DNA from: Hexactinellida sp. DTS-2022 | Taxonomy: Eukaryota; Porifera; Hexactinellida | Direction of reading: 5' to 3' | DNA: 64,000 nt | Assembly (NCBI GenBank): GCA_028753945.1 | Contig: JAPNXP010000002.1 | Location: 2,108,001 to 2,172,000, forward strand | Part shown: piece by piece, positions 45,212-56,136 of the stretch | Position numbering within the stretch: the stretch's first letter is position 1 | Layout: the number at the start of each line of letters is the position of its first letter | Translations under genes and position numbers: made by a program | The notes under the pieces: model-generated | The model's input: only the letters and a program-made list of their open reading frames with translations | Told to the model about the DNA's origin: nothing | The model's database searches: none

Positions 45212-47329
45212 AATGATGTGCACCCGCCACGGAACGATTTTTTGGGAAAGATCTACGCCGATGTGCCCCTCTGACTTTTTAAGCGGCCATGCAAGATAAA
45301 GCCATTTTCTTCCAGCTGTTGTACCGCGAAGGATATTGTAGTCTTAAAGTGTTGATCATCACGTATCTTCTTCATGTCCAGTTCTCCATCAGAGATGGAC
45401 AAAATATGCCTTTCAAAGTATTCATCTTCGTTATTTACATCCAGGTCAAATTCGGAGTCTAGACGTGAGAGGTAATCAGCAACGTTATTCTCAGTCCCCT
45501 GAACATATTGTACTTCGTAGTCAAACGCTTCTAGTTCTTGAATCCACCTTGCGAACTTGTATCTAGGATCTTTTTGGAGGCGAAGCCAACGGAGGGGATT
45601 GTGATCAGAGATGAAATGGACATTATTGGTTGCCTGGAGATACTTCCGAAATTTTCGACTCGTCGCAATTAAGGCCCAGCATTCTAGTTCGCCTGCACTA
45701 TATTTTTATGGCACTCCGTCAGCCCTGATGAGAAATATGCGATCGGTCTTAGCCGCTCTCCGTCTCTTTGCAATAATACGGCGCCCACAGCAGTCCCCGA
45801 TGCATCAGTTTGCAGGTAAAATCTTTATCCCAGTCAGGGAAGGCTAACGAGGTCGGATAATCTTCCAGACACAGTTATAATTTATGAAAAGCTGTCTCGG
45901 CTGCATTGTTCCATATCCAGTCAACGTCCTTTCTTGTCAATTCGTATAGTGGTTCTGCTATATTTGCCATCTGAGGAATGTATTCACGGTAATAGTTTAC
46001 CATGCCTAAAAACTAGTAAAAAGCGTTGTAACTCTCTTCTACATTTAGGCTGCGGAGCTTCGGAAATTCTAGTGACAGTCGCTGGGGCCGGACGATGACC
46101 CTCTGCAGAGATGATGTGACCCACGAACTCACCAACTTGGTACCCGAATCTGCATTTATCCCGTCGTAATTGGATCCATACGCCTCCAGAGTAAGACGTA
46201 GGTCGATCATATGGTCTTCAAAACCCCGCGAGTGAACGCATGTGTCGTCAACATATGGGTCGGCTGCATCAATACCTTCCAATGTGCTATCCATCAGTCG
46301 TTGGTACGTAGCCTGGCTATTGAAACAGACGAAATGCATTCCAACCATTTCGTAATGACCTCGTTGAGTGGAAAAAGCTGTCTTTTGCCTGTCGTCTTCA
46401 TCCATCTCAATTGCCCAGTATGCACTGGCCCCGTCAAGGAATGAGAAGTAATTATCGCCGTGCATTTTATCAAGAATATCTTTCGGAGTTGGCATAGGGT
46501 ATGCGTTTTTTCGAGTAATTTCGTTTAGGCTTCTGTAATCAATGCAGAAGCGTATAGATCCATCTTTCTTCGTGACAAGAATTACCCTGCTTGACCATGG
46601 GGATGTTGAAGGTTTGCAAATTCCATTGTCCAGCATTTCACGCACCTGTGCATTGATCTCTCGTTCCACTGTAGGAGCGACTCTCAGATATTTGCATTTG
46701 ACAGGTTGGGAATTTCGAGTATCTATTTTGTGTTTTATCTTGTTTGTAACAGCCGGTTTTTTTGGATTAATTGCGAAGACATCCTGGTATTGGTTTAGCA
46801 GAATGTCGATCTTCTCTCTGTGACTATTGGGTAGAGATGTGTTGATTAAGAACGGATGTCTACCATAGGCTTTCCTCGGATAGGTTGACTTTCGCGGGAC
46901 AGTGGTTCGCCTCCTTCGATTGCAGCTCTCGATTCTTTCCAGGTGTTACCTAACCTCACGCGCCCCGTCTCTCAGTCAAATTATGTAGTTCCGAACTTTC
47001 TCAACAAGTCTCTCCCTAAGATGCGTGTTGAGCCTGCATCGGTTATTTGAAATCTCTGCACAGTGACTTGGTTGTCCCCAAGATCGACAGTTAAGTCAGC
47101 GCTCCCAATTACCGTTACTGGTGCTTGTGAGAGCCCATAGATTTTACTTCGAATGCTCCTGTAGATATTTCGTTAGTCCCAACTCGCACAAGGATTCGTA
47201 GTCCAAAACGGACGGGCCTGCTCCCGAATCTAATATCACTGTGACTGGGTTGCCGTTAATTTTCACAGCGAGTACGACAGACAATTCGGGTATACTTTGA
47301 TCTGTTCCTGCTACGAAAACCCTGTGACA

Positions 47330-48158
47330 GTCCCTTCCCGACTTGCTCGATTTACATTCCTGTAATTTATGCCCCTTTTGACCACATGCGGGACATCTCT
47401 TCTGGGGGCAGTATTTCCAAAAGTGGTTGCCTCCGCAGATATAACAGCCTTCTTTTCGCTTCGGAGAAGGTCTACCTTGCCCCTTCTATAACCCCTTGAG
47501 TAGTACACAGTGTTACGTATATTAGGTGTTATTTCTGCGTCATCGCCGTCCTCGGTTGGTGCCAGATCAGATGGTGTTTAATATTTTGACACTAGCTCAA
47601 CTTTGGCAATTTCTTCGAAGTTTCGATTGCCTTTCGATAGTGTATGTCCATGCTCCACTAGTTCGCGTTTCACTCGCTGGATCAAATCTCTCCCTTGTTC
47701 ACCGTCGAGATCGTCGTTGATTTCTCTGACTTTGTTTTTGACTTTAGACTGGACATCTCTTGGCAGTTGAGAGGCCAAAATAGAAGCCAAGAATTTCATT
47801 CCCATCTCAGCTTGGGCAGCTTTTCTTTTTGCGACGTAGAAGAAATCGTCTATCTCTTGCCCCGGCTCCCACTGCAACTTCCCGAGTTGTTGCATAGATA
47901 TGAATGCATCGACGGGTGAGTCGAGTGTCTTTTCTAGACAGTCTAGTGAGTTATCCAGGTTATCAGCATCTTAACTAGATCCTTCATTAACTCCCTTTCA
48001 GCCGGTCTCCTATTGGTATAGGCAGGGAGTAGTTGGATTGATCGTATCTGTCCATTTTCTCCTGCTAAGAAGTTAGTGACAGCTGCTTTAAAAAGGTGTC
48101 TCCAGTCAGCGATACGTTCACCTTCGTGGAGGAGGGGAATAGACAATTGTCCAGCCAT
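47330..48158 (-). pseudogene. Gypsy-2 gag remnant with CCHC knuckles
   Basis: The minus strand starts MAGQLSIPLLHEGERIADW at 48158, similar to the MATPFGNLSIPPLQPGERIAF start of Gypsy-1 Gag, so the two elements are related. Two zinc-knuckle motifs (CYICGGNHFWKYC and CPACGQKGHKLQEC) lie at about 47455-47355. The frame is fragmented. Confidence 0.8.
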
Positions 48159-48189
48159 TCACCAATCGGTAGTATTGTGGATTATGGAG

Positions 48190-48202
48190 TTAATTAGTAT
48201 TT
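48190..48202 (-). other. Gypsy-2 primer-binding site of self-priming type
   Basis: TTAATTAGTATTT (plus strand) lies two bases from the inner edge of the 5' LTR. It is the perfect 13-base reverse complement of 48246-48258 inside that LTR. The arrangement is the same as in Gypsy-1 with an unrelated sequence, so the pairing rather than the sequence is conserved. Confidence 0.7.
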
Positions 48203-48204
48203 AA

Positions 48205-48324
48205 TGTTACGAACTAAGTGAAGTGTAATAAAGTAAGTTGTAATGAAATACTAATTAATTAAGTTCGATGACTATACTTAACGAGTATCCTAACCAGTAG
48301 CGACTAAGTAATAAGTATGTTCGC
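48205..48324 (-). repeat. Gypsy-2 5' LTR, truncated
   Basis: About 116 bases align with the 3' LTR, then the similarity stops abruptly after GTATGTTCGC. The missing outer portion corresponds to U3. Confidence 0.8.
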
Positions 48325-48384
48325 CAAAATTATTTGTAAACAAAAAATAGGCCCAAATAATAGCTGACTAAGTGACTATTAGTA

Positions 48385-48678
48385 CAGTCAGGTCTGCTTA
48401 TTATGAACAAGATTTCGTCTGCTTAATGTGAAGATGTGAATTGTCCCTTTATAGGAACTAATTACAGGGGTTAGTTCACAGACAAATACAGTCAGGTCTG
48501 CTTAATATGAACAATTTTCGTCTGTTTAATATAAACCTTTATTATGAACAAGCTATATGGTCCCAATTTAACAACTTACATAGGATTTGTATTAAGTTGA
48601 GTTCGCTTAATATGAAGTCTCTCTATTATGAACACATTTTTTGGTCCCTTGAATGTTCATAATATAAGAACTTGACTG
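48385..48678. mobile_element. pogo-like MITE with a second partial copy
   Basis: 48489-48678 starts CAGTCAGGTCTGCTTAATA and ends TTCATAATATAAGAACTTGACTG with TA flanks. 48385-48486 repeats the same left end, so a truncated copy precedes it. ATTATGAACA motifs recur. Non-coding. Confidence 0.8.
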
Positions 48679-48698
48679 TATAGTAATTACAGAATTTA

Positions 48699-48889
48699 CA
48701 GTATACTCCGCTTTATAGAGTCACATCGGGAGTCGAGACCAGGCCATTTTGAGCCGATTAAGCGGAATATAGGTGTTGGCGCGATTAACCGGAATATTTT
48801 AACACTATTTATGTTTCTATTCTAGCCAAGTGACGCGATTAATGCGGTTGATCCGATTAACCAGTAGCTCTATTAAGCGGAGTTAACTC
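48699..48889. mobile_element. pogo-like MITE, CCGCTTAAT family, copy 2
   Basis: CAGTATACTCCGCTTTATAG and CTATTAAGCGGAGTTAACTC are the ends, with TA on both sides (48697-48698, 48890-48891). Similar to 15186-15368. A Helitron begins at the very next base after its TA. Confidence 0.8.
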
Positions 48890-48891
48890 TA

Positions 48892-49398
48892 TCTATACTA
48901 TTAATTAATTTTACTATTAAAACACAAGGCAGTATATATATTTGTTTGCATGTTCTGAGTTGATTGAAGAAAGTGGACGGTTCCAAATGTGATTTTGGCA
49001 TATAGGGGTAACTTTTGGCACCCGCCAACAAGTTGAGGTTTCCACTCAAAATTTCTTACATCTCGACAAGTTATGACGTCATTGTCACATTTCGAGAACC
49101 CTGAAAATTCACTTAATCGCACATAATTCGCGCCCTTCTAAGAGATAAACATCTGAAAATTTAATAGAACATGGACATTAATGATGCGGACACGTTGGTT
49201 ACATCAGATTACCAATATGCTTACCATTATCGTATGATGACGTAATCATTAAAATTTACCAATGTTAAATTTGACTATTTAGCCCTATTTACGGTTTATA
49301 ATCAATATTAGGAGTCTATAAACCACACACCAACCGCGAAGCGGTTGGTGTGTGGTCGTGTTCTGCCGCGAAGCGACCTAGCAAGCGAAGCGCGCTAG
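48892..49398 (+). mobile_element. Non-autonomous Helitron, complete copy 2
   Basis: It starts TCTATACTATT after an A and ends AAGCGCGCTAG before a T. CCAACCGCGAAGCGGTTGG is the 3' hairpin. A short TTAATTAATTTTACTATT duplication extends the 5' end relative to copy 1. Non-coding. Confidence 0.9.
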
Positions 49399-50056
49399 TC
49401 TCTTAATTAAATACAGATATACTAATATCTAAATATTCTGATCACTGATGTTATAAATGCAGTTCATGCCCTAAAAATAGTTAGGCCCAGATTTTCTGAG
49501 AAAATATAGGTGCTCGCATGCTCGCAGTCTTATACCGCCTATAGTTTGTATGTTCCGAGTTGATTGAAAAAACTGGACGGTTTCCAGGGTTGGGGCCGAT
49601 TACGATTCAAACGTAATCGATAACACATTTCGCTGTAATCATAATCGTAATCGTAATCAGATGATTACATTAGAGTGTAATCGTTTCGGAATCGTAATCA
49701 TGCTATTTATTAGCGTATTTATCTTTGAAATTAATTAATATTATGCATTTTGGATTGATTTTAGCATCATTGCCAAACCATTAAATTCCTCAATATACGG
49801 AATTTGGAATGGATTTGAGATTTTTTCCACATCCGTCCCAAATCCGTAAATTACTCATTTGTTGGATTTTGAATCCGTAAAATCCGTAATCGATCCGGGC
49901 TCTTAAGCGCTCATACATACCTAAGGAACGGAAATCGTGAGCGAACGAATGAGCATCTCCATGCATCTGACGAGCAGGCTGTGAGTTGCTGTGAAGTGAA
50001 GGTAGGCATGAAGAGGAAAGCGAGTGACTACCAAGATAGCTCGCACCACATAGTGG
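49399..50056. other. Helitron 5' fragment, hAT left end and spacer
   Basis: About 49545-49586 matches the Helitron interior (GAGTTGATTGAAAAAACTGGACGG). It is cut by a hAT-like left end CAGGGTTGGGGCCGATTACG with a GTAATCGTAATC array and no right end. AATCCGTAAATCC repeats follow near 49850. Confidence 0.5.
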
Positions 50057-50550
50057 GTGACAGTAACCGAGGGCACTGCTGCTAAACTGCCAAAAGCTGG
50101 ACAGCCTCAAGCGTACCATACAGCGTCAGCGAGTGCGACACCAAGCAGCACCAGTGCAACCCGCCACTCTGGGACAGTTCACTCTACCCCAAGTACAAGC
50201 AATCTTCCAAAGGCGAGCAGTTCCTCCTGTACGACTCGGGTCCGGAGTCACAGAGGATCCTCATCTTCGGAACTCAGCGGAACCTGGCGATGCTGCAGCT
50301 GTCCTGTCCAGTGTCTGGTTGGCTGACGGCACTTTCAAGACAGCTCCTTCGCTCTTCACGCAGGTATAAGTGATACACGCACTGCGCGGTCCTGACCTGA
50401 CGAAGGACGGTCACCTGTTGCCGAGTCTATTCGTGCTCCTGCCCAACAATACCGAGGCTACGTACACGAGAATGTCGGAACAAGTCCAGCTGCTTTGCCC
50501 ACAAGCAGACCCCGCAAGATGTTGATGGACTTTGAGTTGGCAGCAATTAA
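50057..50550 (+). pseudogene. MULE transposase core fragment
   Basis: VWLADGTFKTAPSLFTQV (about 50313-50366) is followed by VIHALRGPDLTKDGHLLPSLF and LLPNNTEATYTRM, then MLMDFELAAIK (about 50518-50550). These are the first two acidic positions and hallmark spacing of Mutator-like (MULE) transposases. A stop at 50367 and one frame change near 50518 break it. The N-terminal zinc-binding part and the rest of the catalytic core are missing. GC content and codon use are markedly higher than in the surroundings, suggesting a recent arrival. Confidence 0.65.
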
Positions 50551-51258
50551 GTGTGTATGCAATACGTGAACTGCTTAACCTATTGCCCAAAGTATACTCT
50601 TTGTTACAGAAAATATATGAGCTCTACATTCAGGTCGCTTCGCTCTGAATCACTCGACTACAAAAGGACTCAATTTTCTTACATATATCAGAAAATTAAA
50701 AAAACATACGTACTTCATAATATTATTGCAAATATGCAATAATAAGTAAGCCTAATTGTATACTTATTAGGTCATATAAAATAATAAGATGTTTATCATA
50801 CCCCTCCGTCCCAATTTTAACCTCTGTCTGGATATCATTTATTATTATCCTATGAACATAATAGTACAAAATATGAGCTATAAACTTGTGTAACGTACCA
50901 GGGATGCACAAGAAGATGGGGAATTTTAATTTTTAAATGTTTTCTATATTGAACTACTAAGTTCTTTATACGTATCTAGGTCGTAAACATAACTCAGCTC
51001 TGCTAGCCCATGATTAGTATTAGCTGTAATGAGAACGGTGATTTGATTTTCATAATTTAATAGTAATAGTAAACACAAACAGTACAATTTCTAATATTAA
51101 TATACAGTAAATACTACAACATTATTTGCTTTCTTTCCTCTAATCTCTTTCTCTATCTCTCTATGGCTCTAGCAGTGACACACGACACACTTAACTACAT
51201 AATAAAAATAACAATAAACAATACAAATCATGGTAAATGCAAATAAGTAAACACATAA
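50551..51258. other. AT-rich spacer, no gene
   Basis: No motif or element end recognised. GC content drops sharply after the MULE fragment. Confidence 0.4.
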
Positions 51259-51655
51259 TTAAAAGAATTTCTTTAATTTACGTTTTTCTATACTTTTTGA
51301 AAGAACCAGCGAGTTGTAATTCTTAACTTTGTTTGCAAGAAAGCAATTCGCTGCGGTAAAGACTAGCTTCGATAATATGATCCAACTAAATACACTAAAG
51401 CTAATACAAGTAGACTTCCAAATACTTGATAACGATATCACTATCTTCCAAATACATCAACGTGAGTTCAACAAGTATTTTTCTCGGGAGTCCACTTATA
51501 AGTTTCGCAAACAGCTCTTTATTGTTTTCGATGGCACTAAATGTCTTCCATAAAATAAGTATGGAATTCGAAACTGGCTCAGATGGATATTTAACCAATC
51601 ACTGGTTCCAAAAATTTTGTGACCACCATTGCCTTAGTGTATAGAATGCTATGCT
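51259..51655 (-). pseudogene. P-element-like transposase tail fragment
   Basis: The minus strand reads LVKYPSEPVSNSILILWKTF...LISGLPRKILVELTLMYLED. It matches the LKYPSEIIYQSLIIIYEIF...FYEESCRRNLVQLSLIIVE stretch of the copy at 62938-62678. Only this C-terminal piece is present. A Helitron fragment abuts it. Confidence 0.55.
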
Positions 51656-51658
51656 TGA

Positions 51659-52076
51659 GGTTTCCAAATCTGATTTTTGGTATTTAGGGGTAACCTTTGG
51701 CACCCGCCAACTAGTTGAGGTTTCCACTCAAAATTTATCACACCTTGACAATTTATGACGTCATTGTCACATTTCGAGAAGCATGAAAATTCACTTATCG
51801 CTCATAATTCCCGCCCTCTAAGAGATAAAATCTGAAAATTTAATAAAATATGCACATTAATGATGCGGACACGTTGGTCACATCAGATTGCCAATATGCT
51901 TACTCATTATCGCATGGCGTAATCATTAAAATTTCACATTGTTGAATTTGACTATTTTAGGCCTATTTACGGTTTATAATCAATGTTAGAACTTAGAAGT
52001 ATAAACCACACACCAACCGTGAAGCGGTTTGTGTGTAGTTGTGTTCTACCGCGAACTATCAAGCGAAGCGCGCTAG
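51659..52076 (+). mobile_element. Helitron, 5'-truncated
   Basis: From TTTCCAAATCTGATTTTTGG it follows the other copies to AAGCGCGCTAG at 52076, before a T. The hairpin is diverged (CCAACCGTGAAGCGGTTTG). The first ~120 bp are missing. Confidence 0.8.
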
Positions 52077-52797
52077 TATATTCGTACATAAATATAGTAT
52101 CATAGGCGTATAATTCGGGGGGGGGGGGGGGCAGGGAGGCATGCCCCCCTAGACTTTTAAGCAGGGGCTCGGTCCCTTCACTCTTTTGATCTTTTTTCGA
52201 GGTATTAAAAAGTACAATACTAATGCGCGTTAGAAGCACATATTAATTAATTTAGATACCTTACACAATGTACACATGCGCGATAGATTCAAATTTATCG
52301 CTAAATTCCATAAACTGCGAGACCCCTTGCTGCACACTTAGTCACAAATTAAGCACATTATTACGTAAAATGCGTTCAACTGTAGTTACTGGTAGTATAT
52401 TTCTAATACTGCCATCGTACCACTATAGTTCGTATAATATAGTCAAGTACAAACACAGTGCAATAGTATACGACAGTGTGAATCGTATAATAGTTATAAA
52501 CGTCTCCCATTTCCCACAAAGACCCTCTCCCATGTGTAATTGTGTACTTCCATCCCACTTATTGTTACATATCGCGTACGTAACGCAGGACCAGGCCCCT
52601 CATCCCTATTTCACGCTTTGTCACATATACTAACCCCCTTCCCCTCTTGATGACGTTAAGTAACTTTTGAATGGAGCCGTATGCCTTACTACGCCAACAC
52701 CGGATTGTGCACTTTTCATACATAATTTCTAATCTACCCAGGTACAGTTTAGCCTTAAATTTCTTCCAACGTTCCAGACTTAAACTAAACATTTACT
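52077..52797. promoter_or_regulatory. Region upstream of the NRF1-like gene
   Basis: A poly-G hAT-like tip occurs at about 52100-52160. The rest, less AT-rich than its surroundings, could be promoter/5' UTR. ATGCGCG occurs at 52223-52229 and 52275-52281. This resembles half of the GCGCATGCGC site that NRF1 proteins bind, so self-regulation is conceivable but unproven. Frames here are not supported as genes. Confidence 0.25.
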
Positions 52798-54699
52798 ATG
52801 CCTCGCATAAGTAAAATCAATGCAAGGCAAAAGCTTGCCTCTTTCTTAAAGAATATCCAAGATGTGACTGGAGAAAGAGTCGGCGTTGTATTCACATGAA
52901 AGGTAGTCTTTCTGTGTTGGGGACACCTGCTACCAAAGAACATGTCATGGTTAACAAGCAAGCGATATGGAGAAAGCTAGCTTTACAACTGAAAAGAGAT
53001 TCGATAAGCCTGCTCATGATGCAGAGTGCTATTCCATGTTACAAGAAGATATTAGCAAGCTTAATGTCCCTACACTCAGACGACTAATATCCTGGGTTAC
53101 ACAGCGATCCACTTGTAAGTAGATTCATTTGGATAAAGTATGCAAAAAAAAGAATTGTTGTAATTAACTAGTTGAATAATACGTAAATACTGGCACATGC
53201 TATCTAAATGGTTGATACTAAACGGAAATATATACATATAATTCCTTATTTGTCTTTATTTTCAGGTAAATCACGACATTTTTGGGAAGTCCCTGAACTC
53301 AAACCAGTATGGTGGTTGGAGGAGGTACCCTTCGAATACATCTGTAAAAAGAGATTCAAAAATAAGATTTGCAAAAACTATTGGTATCGTTTCAAGTAGG
53401 GCTGTACCGGATATCCGGTTCTAATCCGGTATCCGGTGTATCCGGCCAATTACCGGATATGAACAACTATCCGGCCGGATAACTGTCCCAATTGTATTTG
53501 TGTATGAATTAAAGAATAACTATCTCTCCGAATATCAAGTGAATTTGCTTAGCTCTAGGGTCATTAACTGTCCATTTTTTCTGTCGTTCTAATGTCTGGC
53601 ATAGGTTTTCTTGTATAGATATTCTTGGAATAGAATTTAGATAGTGTGTAATAGCAGAACTAGTTGATTGAAAAATATTATGATCACCTTGTTGTGAATT
53701 TCTACAAGAGGATTTTCATTTATTGTTTTTTCTTTGTAAATTTCTGGATGTGAATGTTTTATGTGGTTCCACAGTGGTGACGTGCTATATGTTTAGGATT
53801 TTTACCACGTGATATATGTATTGGCATCACATTCATTACAGAGTGCTCTGAAAGAATCGTTATTAGATAGTGAGAAAAATGCCAAATTTCACTCATGCTG
53901 GGATTGATAAAAAATGCAACCTTTCAAGCTATAATATATAGGAATCGAAAATAAATATGTTATTGAAAAGATCTTATTTACCATAGGTGAATGCGATTGA
54001 AAGTATATTCATATACTGTATCAATTGTGGAATCAGATAAATTATTTTCGAAGCCTCCCTAAAAAAAACAAGCTTAGTTTATGGACAATTTAATTATGAA
54101 TAAGCAGAACTTGTTATTGATGTAATATTATGGTTTCATTTGTCAAATACATATTTAGCCGGATAACCGGATAATTGAGCATCGGATATCCGGATCCGGC
54201 CGGAGTAGAGAATCTCTAATCCGGTACAGCTCTAGTTTCAAGCATATGATTCATCAAATACCAAGGACGAACCTACACCAATGATAGAATCAACAGAAGA
54301 TAATTTCACTTATTCTCTTTCATTTGACAATGGAGAGGATTGTTATTCTCCAATCCATGTGCCATCTCCCATCCATGTACCAATACCATCTCCCATCCAT
54401 GTACCATCTCCTATACATGTACCATATCAATCAGAAAATCATCAGTTATATGGAGATGTAGATCTTGATACATTATCAGATGATTTTTTCAATTCAATCT
54501 ATCTAGGCAACCCGATGCACACACAACTTACATCCCAGTGTCCAATGTATCTCTAGCAACACTTTCTGGTGCAAGACCATTACAACCAATTTCTTGCACT
54601 GAGCCCGCTATCCTTCCTGAAAGAGTGAGGACTAGTTGTTTAGCAGAGCTTGCTAACCCCATTACTTTATTGGCAGATATCACTATCAACTCATTTTGT
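52798..54699 (+). pseudogene. NRF1/Erect-wing-like transcription factor, interrupted
   Basis: From ATG 52798: MPRISKINARQKLASFL...VTGERVGVVF, then KGSLSVLGTPATKEHV, then LNVPTLRRLISWVTQRST (exon end 53114, donor GTAAGT). After a 151-bp intron ending TTTCAG at 53265: HFWEVPELKPVWWLEEVPFE. The order and motifs match the NRF1/Ewg/P3A2 DNA-binding and dimerisation domain (RVGQQAIVLCI, KVFGAAPLENVV, LRAFIPEMLKYSTGRG, CKPIWWPEDIPW), a transcription activator binding GCGCATGCGC. An 838-bp hAT (53397-54234) then interrupts exon 2. Downstream lie an acidic stretch with five PIHVP repeats (about 54348-54425) and a final segment up to a GTAAGT donor at 54700. Frame changes near 52897, 52990 and 54540 plus the hAT suggest a pseudogene or a gene copy with local errors. 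Further 3' exons were not found. Confidence 0.6.
53397..54234. mobile_element. hAT element with CCGGATATCCGG palindromes inside the NRF1-like gene
   Basis: TAGGGCTGTACCGGATATCC and its complement ending CCGGTACAGCTCTA are the ends, with the perfect 8-bp duplication GTTTCAAG (53389-53396, 54235-54242). Both subterminal regions are dense in ATCCGG and CCGGAT. The interior is AT-rich with no intact transposase. TAGGGCTG ends are shared with 12560-12970. Confidence 0.95.
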
Positions 54700-56136
54700 G
54701 TAAGTTATTAAAACATATAAACACTTTGGATAATACATTATAATATATCTAAATGAGCTCTTCGGTCTCTGTCTCATCGTGACAGATTACTCATCCGCTA
54801 CGCGATCTCATTTTTATCAATCATGAACAACAACAATTAATATCACATGACATTAGAAATTTGTAAATGCGAAATTCGGAATCAGCATACTTGTTTACCT
54901 ATAATAACATTTTAAACCAAGTCTCACCTTAATTATACATGCCCTATCACTTTGATACAATCAGGACAAACAAACACACAAACAAACAACAATTGTGTTT
55001 TTAATATATAGATAGCAGTGGCGTAGCTAGGGGGGACTTGAGTCTTCAAACACCCCCTCATCTCCTAACACACTGTTTTCCAGTGGGAATGTTGTTGTTA
55101 TTGTTGTGAATAATAAATCGAATTCCCTGAATAAGCACCCGGTACCCGGCTCCTGAATCTAATTTACAGAATGTTATGCAATTACATAGGCGTTCCTAGG
55201 ATTTGAAAAAAGGGGGGTATATTTTAAACAAAGTTCCAGATATAATTCCTGACATAAAATAATCTAATATTATATGCTATGAATACACTAGAAATGCTAG
55301 TTTTTAATTTTTTGGTGCGAGAGGATTATCTGAAAACAATGAGGCTACCATAAACTTGTATTACTTAATTAAGCACCTGGAAATATTGTTAGATATGGTG
55401 CATACAAAAGGAAAAATAGCTGAGAGATACGCTGCATATATTTGTAAACTCGTGAAGAAAAGCCACACTTGATTATAGTTCCATATTGCGTAATATTAAA
55501 TTCCTATACCAGACTGAAATATGTGCGCAATTGTAACAATTAAACCACAGTTGATTAAGCGCTGATCCAGCATTATTTCTTCAATAGATATACTAGTGTA
55601 TAATCTAACGCTATTTTACTATCAAATTAATGCATTCTCTATGAATTATTATTCTTGATAGTGAAACCTAGTCAACTCATGGTTATTTTGCATTTTTTTA
55701 GTCCAAATTCTTATAACAATTCTTTTAATGGAATTCTTTTCTAGGCTTGCGCATGTTGCCATCACTTTTACTAAAAGATAATTTTTAAAATCTTTACATT
55801 AATATGGAGAAGAATGTACTTCAGGTGTTGATATTTCCCAAAGTATTTGGAATTTCTGAATGAAACTTTCAGTGAATACTCCAGACATATGGAGCATGCT
55901 AAATATTCAATAAAACATTAATATAACATTTAATAGAATTTCATTTTCAACTTGCGAGTCGAGCCTTAGTGCACACATTATTTTCTTTGAAAGTGGTAAT
56001 TTGCGTTGTAGGCCAAGTTCTTTAATACGCGTGTTATGTATAATGCGTGTTCATTGAAAAACTAATTAAACAACTAAGGTTGAGCTAAATGCTCCTGAAA
56101 TTCACCAACAAAACTTTAATAGGTTAAATTGCTTTA
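54700..56136. other. Possible intron DNA with repeat fragments
   Basis: It starts with the donor of the NRF1-like gene. 54850-54925 is a reversed piece of the 13535 repeat. CAGTGGCGTAGCTAGGG at about 55017 and ATAGGCGTTCCTAGG at about 55188 look like hAT tips without partners. The rest is AT-rich and unassigned. Confidence 0.4.

Larger units (their letters stand above)
42539..45221 (-). mobile_element. hAT transposon with its own transposase, inside Gypsy-2
   Basis: The insertion starts CAGAATGAAATCTTGAAC at 42539. Its other end is CTAGGTTATAATGATGTG-like (weak inverted match). ACCCGCCA flanks both sides (42531-42538, 45222-45229), an 8-bp duplication. A perfect 21-bp stem (42547-42601) sits at one end and a three-unit 34-bp tandem repeat (45113-45211) at the other. 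It carries the transposase at 44961-42655. Confidence 0.8.
41576..47330 (-). pseudogene. Gypsy-2 pol remnant (PR-RT-RH-IN)
   Basis: In minus-strand order: a protease-like stretch around 47290-46990. Then reverse transcriptase with NGICKPSTSPWSSRVILV, IRFCIDYRSLNEIT and FLDGASAYWAIEM (46640-46300). Then RNase H from about 45990 to 45330. Then integrase, split by the hAT, continuing with TLPWSSSQHRYSMIATGLFSKY, MLSDQGPNVDG and TPYHPEGDGQAEG (about 42220-41930). It carries several breaks. No chromodomain seen. Confidence 0.85.
41009..48324 (-). mobile_element. Gypsy-2: Ty3/Gypsy LTR retrotransposon fossil
   Basis: Read on the minus strand: 5' LTR remnant, Gag, CCHC, protease-like segment, reverse transcriptase, RNase H, integrase and 3' LTR (41009-41161, TGTTATGA...TCATAACA). 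A GAGGAGGAAGTG purine tract precedes the 3' LTR. The two LTRs differ at only about four positions plus a small gap over their shared ~116 bp, so this insertion looks younger than Gypsy-1. The outer part of the 5' LTR is lost, so the target duplication cannot be tested. It is dead: its coding part has several breaks, and a 2.7-kb hAT lies in its integrase region. Confidence 0.9.
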
